From DAIOHQ01 sp036744635 (GTDB lineage: Bacteria; Planctomycetota; Phycisphaerae; Tepidisphaerales; Tepidisphaeraceae), in NCBI GenBank assembly GCA_036744635.1, contig DAIOHQ010000064.1, positions 1 through 20,826 on the forward strand: a DNA stretch of 20,826 nucleotides, in the 5' to 3' direction. The position numbers were made by a program, and so were the translations under genes. Shown piece after piece: positions 13,442 to 20,698 of the stretch. Every line of letters begins with the position of its first letter. The first letter of the stretch is position 1. The notes beneath the pieces were generated by a model. The model saw only the letters and a program-made list of their open reading frames with translations. It did no database searches and had not been told where the DNA came from.

Positions 13442-16400
13442 ATGGCAACACATCCGCAATGCATTCACGACACGTCCGGCCGGCAGGGCATAGGCGGGCT
13501 GCGGCATGTATTGCTGGTGATGGCGTTTTTTGTGGGACTGTACGTGCTGTTTTTTGCGCCGGTGCTCTTCACCCATCGGCTGCTGGCGCCGGGGGATGGG
13601 CTGGCGTATTACCTGCCGACTTATCAGATTGCCAAGACCACCTGGAGCGACCTGACGTTTTCCGGGTTTCCGCTGGCGGCCGATCCGCAGGCGATGACGT
13701 GGTATCCGCCGGCGCGAATTTTGGCGCTGCTGCCGCATAGTTGGAACGTCTTCGTGGTGTTCGCGTATGTGCTGGCCAGCACGGGGATGTATTTTTTTGT
13801 GCGCGCAATCGCCCGCTCGACGCTGGCGGCACTGGCGGCGGGAATCATCTTTGGCCTGAGCGGGTTCATGATCGCCCACCTGGGGCACACGACCATGATC
13901 CACGCGGTGGCGTGGCTGCCGCTGATGCTGCTGTGCGCCCAGAAGCTGCGAAGTGGATTTTCGAGGGGCTGGTTCATCATCGCCTGCCTGAGCGCGGCGA
14001 TGTCGATCTTGGCCGGGCATCCGCCGATTGCGCTGTTTTGTTTGGCGCTGGTGGCGGCGTACATGGCCGTGTTCGGGCTGCAGTCGCGGGCGGCGTGGTG
14101 GCGGTATTACGGGTGGGGAATTTTTATCGCGCTCTTCGCGGTGGGGCTGTCGGCGATCCAGATTCTGCCGTCAAAGGAGCTGGCCAACCGCTCGTTGCGC
14201 GATGCGCTCACGTTTGCCGAATTTGTCCGGCCGGCGACGACGCTGCAGCATCTCATCACCCTGATTTTTCCCTATTTTCTCGGCGGTGCGCAGACGCCGG
14301 TCTATCGGTTCATGCCGTATGTGAGCGTGTGGAATTATACGGAGGTGGCGGGATATGTCGGCATCCTGCCGATCGTGCTGGCGATGGTGGCGATCATGTG
14401 GGCGGCAGGGCCGGCGCAAAAAACCTTCGTAGGGGCGGGGTTTCCCCGCCCTCCCGCGCCGGATGAAAGGACAGGGCGGGGAGACCCCGCCCCTACGAAC
14501 GAAATCGCCGAGGCGCGGGCGCAGGTTTTGTTTTGGGCGGGCGTGGCTGTCGTCGCGCTGCTGCTGAGTTTGGGCGATGTCACGCCGCTGGCGGGGCTGA
14601 TGTATCACATTCCCGGTTTTCGCAGCTTTCGCGCCCCGGCGCGGCATCTGCTGGAGTTTGATTTTGCCGTGGCGATTCTCGCGGCGTTTGGCGTGATCGT
14701 TCTACAAGGAAACGTGGCACGGGCTACCAGCCCGTGCGCAGGCGGCGAAGGCCGCGGGGGCATGGGCAGGTTGCCCATGCCACTTTTTGCTCTGATGGCC
14801 ATCGCTGCAATTGGGGTGGCCGCGCTCGCCTTCACCCACCGCGCCATCGGGGAGAAATTCCGCCTCGCCGGCTACATCGGCTGGACGGCCTCTCCGCTTA
14901 CCAATGCCGCGCTCGGCGTTCCAGTCGCGCTTTTTGTTCTCATGGCGTCTCTGCTGCTCTTGTGGCCACGGACGCCGCGACGTTGGCCGGCCATCGCCCT
15001 GTTGGCGTTACTGCTGATCGATCTCGGCAGCTTCGGCTGGTTCTGCGAGTGGCGCATCCTTGCCCCGGCGACAGCGCAGCTTGAGATTCCCTCCGTGCTG
15101 GCGCCGTACCGCGATGAGTTGATGACTTCGCACCAGCGGCTGCTCACCTTTCGCGGCTACAACGGCGACATCGAGGAGGCCAAACCGAATTTGTGCAGCA
15201 TCTGGGGCCTGCCCAATGCCAGCGGGCTGAATCCGCTGATCATCACCCGCTATGCGCGGATGCTGAAGCTGGACCGCGCCGGCGGGCCTGATCCATCGGC
15301 GCTGGCCGGCAAGGATCTCTCCATCGACTTGCTGGCCATCAAATATGTGCTCGGTCCGAACAACCGACCCAGCGAGCGCGAGTCGTTCCCGATGCACGGC
15401 CGGGAATGGTCAAGGCAGGAGCTGGGCATCGAGTTCACCCAGCGCGATCCATCCAAGCCGCTGGCCGACGTTGACTTCACCATCCCCGACATCGCCGCCA
15501 GTGAGATTTGTTTCGTCAGCACGCTGGGAAATTCGATCGACGTGACCGATGGCACGCCGCTGGTGCGGGTGACGGTGACGACGACGGCCGGCGAAACGAT
15601 TGGGCGCGAGCTGCTGGCCGGGGAGCACACTTCGGAATGGTCGTGGGATAAGCCGATGCTGGCCGGGCTGATCAAGCACCGCCGCGCGTTCATCTTTGAC
15701 AGCGCGCGGCCGGAGGGAGGAGCGGGCGGGTTCGACTCGCATCGCTATCTCGCGGTGCTTCCGTTCGGCGAAACTCGGAGCATCCGACATATTTCGCTGA
15801 AATGGGTGGGCCCGCTGCAGGTGGGGACGTTCATCACGCATATCACGCTGCGCGATGAGCGCGAGTCGGCGGCACGGGGAAATTATCTTGTCACGTTTCT
15901 CAACCAGGCCGTCGGAGATCCCGGCCACTGGAAGAAACACGCGGATCTGCAATCGACGACGGTGTACGAAAACCTCCGCGCCTTCCCGCGGGCGTGGCTG
16001 ACGTATCACGTCGCAAAGCTCGAGCCGCAGCAGATTCTCGACGCGATCCACGATGGCGGGTTCCCGGATGGCTCGCCGTTTGATCCGAAGAAAATTTCCC
16101 TGGTGGAAAGTCCGATCAAAGGGAACACGGGGGAGGAGGATGCGGGTGCATCCGTGGAGGTGGTGCGGGATGAGCAGTCTTCGATTGAGCTGAAAACCCG
16201 CACGAGAACGCACGCGTTTCTCAACCTGTCAGATGTTAATTTCCGCGGCTGGCACGCCACGGTGAATGGGAAATCGGCCGACGTCTACCAGACCGACTAC
16301 GCGCTACGAGGCGTGTTCGTGCCGTCGGGAGAAAACACCGTCCGATTCTTCTACCGGCCGACTTCGCTGTACACCGGGGCGGCGATTACGCTGTTCAGTG

Positions 16401-16450
16401 CCATCGTCCTCCTCGTCGCAACTTGGTTAGTCACCCGCAAAGGGCCGTAG
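13442..16450 (+). CDS. YfhO-family large polytopic membrane protein carrying two in-frame palindromic repeats
   Basis: From ATG 13442 the product has 1002 residues. It resembles the YfhO (GT-C-fold glycosyltransferase-like) family, whose members are linked to sugar modification of cell-wall polymers. The first membrane helix (about 22-43) is followed by APGDGLAYYLPTYQ with D52, the usual acidic loop after helix 1. About a dozen helices follow up to residue about 540. A large extracytoplasmic beta region comes next, with the typical C-terminal block (VNFRGWHATVNGK, GVFVPSGENTVRFFYRP) and a last helix SLYTGAAITLFSAIVLLVATWLV. Residues 329-353 (FVGAGFPRPP...RGDPAPTNE) and 425-447 (VARATSPCAGG...GRLPMP) are translations of repeat elements placed between helices. 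An upstream ATG at 13400 lies inside a decayed repeat; 13442, with a weak AGGA two bases before it, is preferred but uncertain. Confidence 0.85.
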   Translation: MATHPQCIHDTSGRQGIGGLRHVLLVMAFFVGLYVLFFAPVLFTHRLLAPGDGLAYYLPTYQIAKTTWSDLTFSGFPLAADPQAMTWYPPARILALLPHSWNVFVVFAYVLASTGMYFFVRAIARSTLAALAAGIIFGLSGFMIAHLGHTTMIHAVAWLPLMLLCAQKLRSGFSRGWFIIACLSAAMSILAGHPPIALFCLALVAAYMAVFGLQSRAAWWRYYGWGIFIALFAVGLSAIQILPSKELANRSLRDALTFAEFVRPATTLQHLITLIFPYFLGGAQTPVYRFMPYVSVWNYTEVAGYVGILPIVLAMVAIMWAAGPAQKTFVGAGFPRPPAPDERTGRGDPAPTNEIAEARAQVLFWAGVAVVALLLSLGDVTPLAGLMYHIPGFRSFRAPARHLLEFDFAVAILAAFGVIVLQGNVARATSPCAGGEGRGGMGRLPMPLFALMAIAAIGVAALAFTHRAIGEKFRLAGYIGWTASPLTNAALGVPVALFVLMASLLLLWPRTPRRWPAIALLALLLIDLGSFGWFCEWRILAPATAQLEIPSVLAPYRDELMTSHQRLLTFRGYNGDIEEAKPNLCSIWGLPNASGLNPLIITRYARMLKLDRAGGPDPSALAGKDLSIDLLAIKYVLGPNNRPSERESFPMHGREWSRQELGIEFTQRDPSKPLADVDFTIPDIAASEICFVSTLGNSIDVTDGTPLVRVTVTTTAGETIGRELLAGEHTSEWSWDKPMLAGLIKHRRAFIFDSARPEGGAGGFDSHRYLAVLPFGETRSIRHISLKWVGPLQVGTFITHITLRDERESAARGNYLVTFLNQAVGDPGHWKKHADLQSTTVYENLRAFPRAWLTYHVAKLEPQQILDAIHDGGFPDGSPFDPKKISLVESPIKGNTGEEDAGASVEVVRDEQSSIELKTRTRTHAFLNLSDVNFRGWHATVNGKSADVYQTDYALRGVFVPSGENTVRFFYRPTSLYTGAAITLFSAIVLLVATWLVTRKGP
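14426..14499. repeat. Intact family C palindromic repeat inside the YfhO-family gene
   Basis: The 27-base arms are 14426-14452 (TTCGTAGGGGCGGGGTTT...) and 14473-14499 (...ACCCCGCCCCTACGAA) around a 20-base loop, with 26 pairs exact and one G-T pair. Each arm contains its own palindrome, GGGCGGGG-TTT-CCCCGCCC on the left. It is read through in frame without stop codons. Confidence 0.92.
14714..14783. repeat. Family A palindromic repeat inside the YfhO-family gene
   Basis: The 5' arm GTGGCACGGGCTACCAG... and the 3' arm ...GGTTGCCCATGCCAC are complementary over about 24 bases. Each arm is self-complementary: GCACGGGCT with AGCCCGTGC, and GCATGGGCA with TGCCCATGC. It matches the outer arms of the repeat at 4262-4429 and is read through in frame. 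Confidence 0.9.
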
Positions 16451-16526
16451 GGTACGATTCATTGCACTGAATTTCGAAAGCCATTTCGTAATTGCCAAGC
16501 TGCTTTTCCTTTGCGATAATCACCCC

Positions 16527-17063
16527 ATGGTGCTCTTTTGCGACAGATCGCTCCGCGCCGCACGTTTCGTCACTATGCTCCTGATATGCAACTGCGGCGG
16601 CTGCACCACCACCACGCACCATGGCGATGCGAAGCTGATCTATTTCCACCCAACGTTCTCTACCGTTGGGCACTACAATCTCAAGTTGCCTCCGGTTGAT
16701 CTGCGGGAAACCGGCACGAGCATTTTTAAGGTCCGCGCGCTGCCGACGCCGTTCTACCCCGATACCTTTGGCGATTTTCCCGAGGTCTACGAAGAGTTCG
16801 GCCCGGCCAGAAAATCACAGACGGCATGGAGAGATGCCGTTGTCACCTTTGCGATTGCTCCTGTGGGAGAGCAAGTTATTTTCGTGCGCACTTACCGCTT
16901 GGGAGATATCGCCAATGGAGGGGGAGTCGGAGGCCGCTTCTTCAGACAGAATGATGAGGAAAGCCTTCCCCGACTGACATCGTATGAGATCCATGTGACC
17001 GTCAATCGCGCCGTCGCATCTCCGCATCGACTCCACTTCTCGGCCTATCACGAAGTCCCATAG
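16527..17063 (+). CDS. Putative exported lipoprotein of unknown function
   Basis: The 178-residue product has an N-terminal hydrophobic segment (FVTMLLICNCGGC) with a possible lipobox ending at Cys 26 (CGGC, non-canonical at the -3 position), suggesting lipid anchoring after export. The mature part shows aromatic and beta-prone stretches (KLIYFHPTFSTVGHYNLKLP, VTFAIAPVGEQVIFVRTYRLG) and no domain I recognise. It begins 76 bases after the YfhO-family gene in the same direction and may be co-transcribed with it. A hairpin at 17078-17106 follows the stop. There is no clear ribosome-binding site before ATG 16527. Codon usage is less GC-rich than in its neighbours, so it may be a recently acquired or fast-evolving gene. 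Coding status is likely but not certain. Confidence 0.65.
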   Translation: MVLFCDRSLRAARFVTMLLICNCGGCTTTTHHGDAKLIYFHPTFSTVGHYNLKLPPVDLRETGTSIFKVRALPTPFYPDTFGDFPEVYEEFGPARKSQTAWRDAVVTFAIAPVGEQVIFVRTYRLGDIANGGGVGGRFFRQNDEESLPRLTSYEIHVTVNRAVASPHRLHFSAYHEVP

Positions 17064-17077
17064 ATCGATTCGGCCGA

Positions 17078-17106
17078 GTAGGGTGGGGCGTACACGCCCA
17101 CCCTAC
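17078..17106. repeat. Short GC-rich hairpin repeat between convergent genes
   Basis: GTAGGGTGGG(G)CGT pairs with ACGCCCACCCTAC around AC, with one unpaired G. It starts with GTAGGG like family C but has no second level of symmetry. With no T run on either side, a terminator role is uncertain. Confidence 0.7.
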
Positions 17107-17194
17107 CAGAAGCCTTCATGTGCAATTCGTTCCACCAATCGGGCAAACCAAACGCGCAAGCCATTGAACGCCACAAGATGATTGAAAACGGATG

Positions 17195-17677
17195 CTACCC
17201 CTGCACGCGGACCGGCGCGCGCTCTGGTCTGGCCGGGGGGGTGCGGGCGGGGAGGGTTACGGTGACGGCGGGGCGCTCGGGGGCGGCCGGGAGGGGCGCG
17301 GAGATTTCCGGCTGCTCCTGCTGGCGCTGCTGCTGGAGCTGGCGGTCCAGGGATTTCTGTTTTTCGGTCAGGATGGCGACCATCTGCGCCAAGGTTGAAA
17401 TCTTGCGGTCCTGCACGCTCACGATCGTCAGCAGTTCGAACACTGTCAGGATGAAGAAGACCGACACGGCCAGCAACATGACCGTCTGGTAGTTGATCCC
17501 CAGGGCATTGGAAATTTTTTCGATCAGCGCCGGCCAGATCGCCAGCACCAGAAATGGCAGGCCAAGCAGGAGAAACAAAAGGGTGTAGCGCTCTTTGAGT
17601 TTGTAGACGCGCAGGCGTTTGATCGCCAGCATCAGCAGCGTTCCGCCGAAGAGCACCAGGATGAGGCTGCGGATCAT
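17195..17677 (-). CDS. DUF2304 family membrane protein
   Basis: This 160-residue protein has three membrane helices: IRSLILVLFGGTLLMLAI (2-19), TLLFLLLGLPFLVLAIWP (about 32-49) and TVMLLAVSVFFILTVFELL (about 65-83). A cytoplasmic helix with heptad character follows (LAQMVAILTEKQKSLDRQLQQQ), then a Pro/Ala/Arg-rich tail. DUF2304 proteins are typically encoded next to polyprenyl-phosphate sugar transferases and are thought to assist them. Here the ATG at 17677 overlaps the stop of the upstream GT2 gene (ATGA), and GGTGAG lies about seven bases before it, so translational coupling is likely. An ATG at 17734 in the same frame would run inside the glycosyltransferase and is less likely. Confidence 0.88.
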   Translation of the reverse strand: MIRSLILVLFGGTLLMLAIKRLRVYKLKERYTLLFLLLGLPFLVLAIWPALIEKISNALGINYQTVMLLAVSVFFILTVFELLTIVSVQDRKISTLAQMVAILTEKQKSLDRQLQQQRQQEQPEISAPLPAAPERPAVTVTLPARTPPARPERAPVRVQG

Positions 17678-18438
17678 GGCGGGCTCACCTTTCCGGTCGG
17701 CCAGGGCTCGCGCACCAGATCGAGCATCAGGCACGTGATGACCTTGGTCACGTAAAACAGGCCGCTCAGCAGGCGAATGCTGCTTTGGCCGGTCTTGCGC
17801 TGCCGCATGCGCACGGGCAATTCGCTGACGCGAAAGCCGGCGCGGTGCAGCAGCAAAATGACTTCCGGCTCAGGATAGTCCTCGGGATACCAGTGTGCAA
17901 AGGCATGAATTACCCGCCGGCTGGCGGCGCGAAAGCCGCTGGTGCAATCGGTGATGGTCAGGCCGGTCAACATTTTGATAAACGCCCGCAACACCCAGCT
18001 TCCGGTTTTCCTGATGAAGGTCTGGCGATAGCTGGTCTGCTCCAGAAAGCGCGAACCGACCACCAGATCCAGATCCCCGTTCACCAGATGATGCACCAGC
18101 CGGCGCACCTGCGATGGCCGGTGCTGCCCGTCACCGTCCACCTGCACGGCCACGTCATAGTTGTTCAACGCGGCATAGCGATAACCCGTCTGCATCGCCG
18201 CCCCGATGCCGAGGTTGAACGGCAGGCTCACAACTGCAGTTCCGGCCGGCACTTGCTGGCAGGTGTCATCGGTCGAGCCGTCGTCGATCACCAGAACGTC
18301 GAAATTCGGCAGCGAGCGTTTCAGCCGGCGCACCACCTCGCCAACGGAGGCGCTCTCGTTGAATGCCGGAATAATCGCCAGGCAACGGGGCTGCTCGGGC
18401 AGTTCGCGGTCGAATTGTTCGCTGGAGGCAAGCTTCAT
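17674..18438 (-). CDS. Family 2 glycosyltransferase (DPM1/polyprenyl-phosphate type)
   Basis: From ATG 18438 the product is 254 residues. It is a GT-A fold enzyme: LAIIPAFNESASVGEVV near the N-terminus, VLVIDDGSTDDT for nucleotide-sugar binding, VQVDGDGQHRPSQV containing the metal-binding DxD, and GSRFLEQTSYRQ. The TDCTSGFRAASR block and EPEVILLLHRAGFRVSELPV are typical of dolichyl/polyprenyl-phosphate mannose or glucose synthases. Near the C-terminus is a single amphipathic or membrane-proximal segment (SGLFYVTKVITCLML). It is the first gene of a pair with the DUF2304 gene. An in-frame ATG at 18513 would add 25 residues of no family character. Neither start has a ribosome-binding site. The sugar and lipid acceptor are unknown. 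Confidence 0.9.
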   Translation of the reverse strand: MKLASSEQFDRELPEQPRCLAIIPAFNESASVGEVVRRLKRSLPNFDVLVIDDGSTDDTCQQVPAGTAVVSLPFNLGIGAAMQTGYRYAALNNYDVAVQVDGDGQHRPSQVRRLVHHLVNGDLDLVVGSRFLEQTSYRQTFIRKTGSWVLRAFIKMLTGLTITDCTSGFRAASRRVIHAFAHWYPEDYPEPEVILLLHRAGFRVSELPVRMRQRKTGQSSIRLLSGLFYVTKVITCLMLDLVREPWPTGKVSPP

Positions 18439-18751
18439 ACGGCCAAGGTCAGTGTACCCAAAAGCCCCCGCCCGTGCGATTCGGGGCGCGGGATCGAACA
18501 ACGAGCAGCCCATAATTCTTAACTACAGATGCGACAATCCATTTCGAGAGCTGGGTTTCTATCCTCTCTATACCATGGAATTGCCGGCATGTTGGGAGAG
18601 GGCGTATGCCGCCCTAGCGTGATATCCGGTCGCAATTCGGCACGGAAAGTGGCTGGAAGGGATCCGATCCGATATATTCCGCCGCGCGGGCGACCCTGCC
18701 GGGGCGCATCCGCGTGAAACCGCTTCGAGAACGCGCGATCCGGCGACGCAT
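18439..18751. other. Intergenic region between divergent glycosyltransferases
   Basis: The region, 313 bases with the preferred start of the minus-strand gene, should hold promoters for both. TATATT at 18673-18678 is a fair plus-strand -10, and on the minus strand TACACT near 18452-18457 is another, but neither has a convincing -35 box. No repeat of families A-C is present. Confidence 0.4.
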
Positions 18752-19681
18752 ATGGCCCTTTCCCTCCCCTCGGTTTCGATCGTCACCCCTTCCTACAACC
18801 AGGGGCGGTTCATTGCGGCGACGATCGACAGCGTGCTGAATCAGAATTATCCCAATGTCGAGTACGTCGTGATGGATGGCGGTTCGACCGACCAGACGGT
18901 GGAAATTCTCAAGGGGTATGGCGAGCGCATTGCGTGGGTCTCGGAGCGTGACGACGGCCAGTCCGATGCACTGAACAAGGGATTTGGCCGCACCCGCGGG
19001 GAGATTCTCGGCTGGCTGAATTCGGATGACACCTACTCCCCCGGCGCCATCGCCGCGGCCGCGGAATATTTCGCCACCCATCCGGATGTGGCGATGGTCT
19101 ACGGCGATGCCGATTACATCGACGCCACCGGCGGGCGCATCGGCCGCTGCGCCCACGTCGAGCCGTTCAACCTGCATCGCCTCTTGTACTATTCCGACTT
19201 CATCGTCCAGCCGGCCGCGTTCTTCCGTCGCAGCGCCTTCGAGGCCGTCGGAGGAATCGACGCATCGCTGCACTTTTGCATGGATTACGACCTGTGGCTG
19301 AAGATCGGTGGGCGCTTCAAGATGGCGTATCTGCCGCGGGTGCTGGCCAATTTCCGCTGGTTCGGCGGCAACAAGACCGCCGTCGGCGGCCAACGCCGGT
19401 TCGACGAGATTGAAGCGATGGTTCGGCGCCACGGCGCGCCAGGCCTGCCGGCATACGTGCGCCTCGAGGCGGTGCGCATGCACCTGCACGACGGCCTGTG
19501 CGCTGCCGGCAAGGCGCGCATCGGCCAGGCGGCATCGTCAACATGGCGGGCGCTGTCGGTGCTGCTCCCCTCCGGCCGAGCGCTGGCCAGCCTGTTCAGC
19601 CCACTCACCTGGAAAATCATCTGGACCGGGCAGGTGCTGCGGTCGAAGACGAGGAAGGTATCGGCCGCAAAACAGAGATAG
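18752..19681 (+). CDS. Family 2 glycosyltransferase (GT-A, surface polysaccharide type)
   Basis: The 309-residue soluble or peripheral enzyme opens with SIVTPSYNQGRFIAATIDSV, followed by YVVMDGGSTDQTVEIL. The acidic metal-binding motif is WLNSDDTYSPGAI. AMVYGDADYIDATGG, DFIVQPAAFFRRSAFEAVGGID and CMDYDLWLKIGGRF complete the standard GT2 layout of polysaccharide-building enzymes, including the general-base region. The C-terminal 70 residues are basic and helical and lack a membrane helix. It is divergent from the GT2/DUF2304 pair with a gap of about 310 bases and is not obviously similar to that enzyme, which is of a different subfamily. Donor and acceptor cannot be assigned. The ATG at 18752 has no strong ribosome-binding site, but it lies only a few residues before the fold begins. 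Confidence 0.92.
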   Translation: MALSLPSVSIVTPSYNQGRFIAATIDSVLNQNYPNVEYVVMDGGSTDQTVEILKGYGERIAWVSERDDGQSDALNKGFGRTRGEILGWLNSDDTYSPGAIAAAAEYFATHPDVAMVYGDADYIDATGGRIGRCAHVEPFNLHRLLYYSDFIVQPAAFFRRSAFEAVGGIDASLHFCMDYDLWLKIGGRFKMAYLPRVLANFRWFGGNKTAVGGQRRFDEIEAMVRRHGAPGLPAYVRLEAVRMHLHDGLCAAGKARIGQAASSTWRALSVLLPSGRALASLFSPLTWKIIWTGQVLRSKTRKVSAAKQR

Positions 19682-19707
19682 CTGCCGGCGCGCACTCTGG
19701 AGCGCAC

Positions 19708-19734
19708 AAAAAAGCACGGGCGATGCACCCGTGC
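19708..19734 (-). terminator. Minus-strand intrinsic terminator after the 44-residue gene
   Basis: Read on the minus strand, GCACGGG (19728-19734) and CCCGTGC (19714-19720) form a seven-pair GC-rich stem with a seven-base loop, followed at once by six T (19708-19713). It has no T run on the plus strand, so it belongs to minus-strand transcription and ends 24 bases past the stop of the small gene at 19758. Confidence 0.75.
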
Positions 19735-19757
19735 CGTGACAAAGATTGTCGATGACT

Positions 19758-19892
19758 TTATACCGCGGTTTTCCGACGACCGGCCGAACTGACCGGAATC
19801 CGCACCAACCCCTTCTCGGCCTTCTGTCGAATCGCCACCCCCGCTGCCGCGGCCACTGCTATCACAATTCCAGCCAGTACAGTCATGATCAT
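19758..19892 (-). CDS. Small single-pass membrane peptide (44 residues), unrecognised
   Basis: On the minus strand an ATG at 19892 opens 44 codons ending in TAA at 19758. Residues 2-21 (IMTVLAGIVIAVAAAAGVAI) form one membrane helix, followed by a basic tail with RQKAEKG, RIPVSSAGRRK and TAV at the end; the positive-inside rule puts the tail in the cytoplasm. GGAG at 19899-19902 sits six bases before the ATG, TACAAT at 19909-19914 is a plausible -10 box, and a good minus-strand terminator follows the stop. The coincidence of promoter box, ribosome-binding site, helix and terminator makes this a real small gene more likely than chance. The family is unknown; a regulatory or stress-type small membrane protein is conceivable. 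Confidence 0.62.
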   Translation of the reverse strand: MIMTVLAGIVIAVAAAAGVAIRQKAEKGLVRIPVSSAGRRKTAV

Positions 19893-19898
19893 GATTTA

Positions 19899-19902
19899 CT
19901 CC
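19899..19902 (-). promoter_or_regulatory. Ribosome-binding site of the 44-residue gene
   Basis: On the minus strand ACGGAGT, with core GGAG, is followed by six bases and the ATG at 19892. This is one of the better ribosome-binding sites in the window and selects the first of the two nearby ATG codons. Confidence 0.6.
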
Positions 19903-19998
19903 GTAATGATTGTACGACGGGCCGGGATACTGGGTCGCGTCACCCGGCCGCTTCCTGATGTTCTGGCTATCATGCGAATTCTATGCCAGAGCAGTGGA

Positions 19999-20072
19999 TT
20001 CGTAGGGGCGGCGTCTCCCCACCCACTTTATTCGCTCAGAAATGCGGGCGGGGAGACCCCGCCCCTACGAAA
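19999..20072. repeat. Family C palindromic repeat upstream of the PLD-like gene
   Basis: TTCGTAGGGGCGGCGTCTCCCC on the left and GGGGAGACCCCGCCCC followed by TACGAA on the right form the usual complementary arms, around a loop of about 20 bases unrelated to the other copies. The left arm has two changes that weaken pairing. It ends 52 bases before the PLD-like start codon. Confidence 0.88.
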
Positions 20073-20124
20073 TGCCCATCACAATTGATCCACGCCGCGC
20101 AGTTCTTTCGCCGATAACAGCCAA

Positions 20125-20679
20125 ATGATGCCCGCCCTCTCTCCCGCCGGCCAAGGCGAGCTCGTCGTCGATGGCGAGCACTATCACCGGATCATCCGCG
20201 ATGGGCTGCTGCGGGCGAAGGTCAGCCTCGACATCGCCACGGCCGACTTCAAGGCGATGCTGCTGCCGGATGGTTTCACCCGCCGGGCGATTTCGATTGT
20301 CAGCGCCATGCGCAAGCTGGCGGAGAAGGGGGTGGAGATCCGCCTGCTGCACGCCGGGGTTCCCAGCGAGCCGGCGTTGCGGGAATTGCGGGCGGCTCTG
20401 CCACGCGGGCTGACCATTCGGCGCTGTCCGCGGCTGCACGCCAAGACGGTGATCGTCGATTGCCGGGCGATGTATCTGGGCAGCGCCAACCTCACCGGGG
20501 CCGGCCTGGGGGCGAAGGCGGATGGCCGGCGGAATTTCGAGTGGGGAATCTGGACGGAATCGGCATCGCTCATCGATGGCGTGCTGGAGCAGTTCAATTC
20601 GCTGTGGGAGGGCCATCAATGCGATAGTTGTAAACGCAAGGATATCTGCCCGGTGCCGCTGGAGGAGCCGAAGTTGTGA
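20125..20679 (+). CDS. Small phospholipase D-like (HKD) protein with C-terminal cysteine cluster
   Basis: The 184-residue protein carries one HKD motif: H105, K107 and D112 in RLHAKTVIVDCRAMYLGSANLTGAG, the signature of the PLD superfamily, with downstream S/N in SANLTGAG. Proteins with one motif (Nuc-type nucleases and related helicase-associated domains) act as dimers. The N-terminal part (YHRIIRDGLLRAKVSLDIATADFKAM) is typical of PLD-like domains in DNA-processing proteins. The last 20 residues contain C166, C169 and C175 (CDSCKRKDIC), a possible partial zinc or Fe-S binding group. The likely activity is phosphodiester cleavage of nucleic acid or lipid; which one is not decided by sequence. 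A second ATG follows directly at 20128, and no ribosome-binding site is visible. The gene is bracketed by two family C repeats. Confidence 0.85.
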   Translation: MMPALSPAGQGELVVDGEHYHRIIRDGLLRAKVSLDIATADFKAMLLPDGFTRRAISIVSAMRKLAEKGVEIRLLHAGVPSEPALRELRAALPRGLTIRRCPRLHAKTVIVDCRAMYLGSANLTGAGLGAKADGRRNFEWGIWTESASLIDGVLEQFNSLWEGHQCDSCKRKDICPVPLEEPKL

Positions 20680-20698
20680 TAGGGGACGGCTGATGCGT

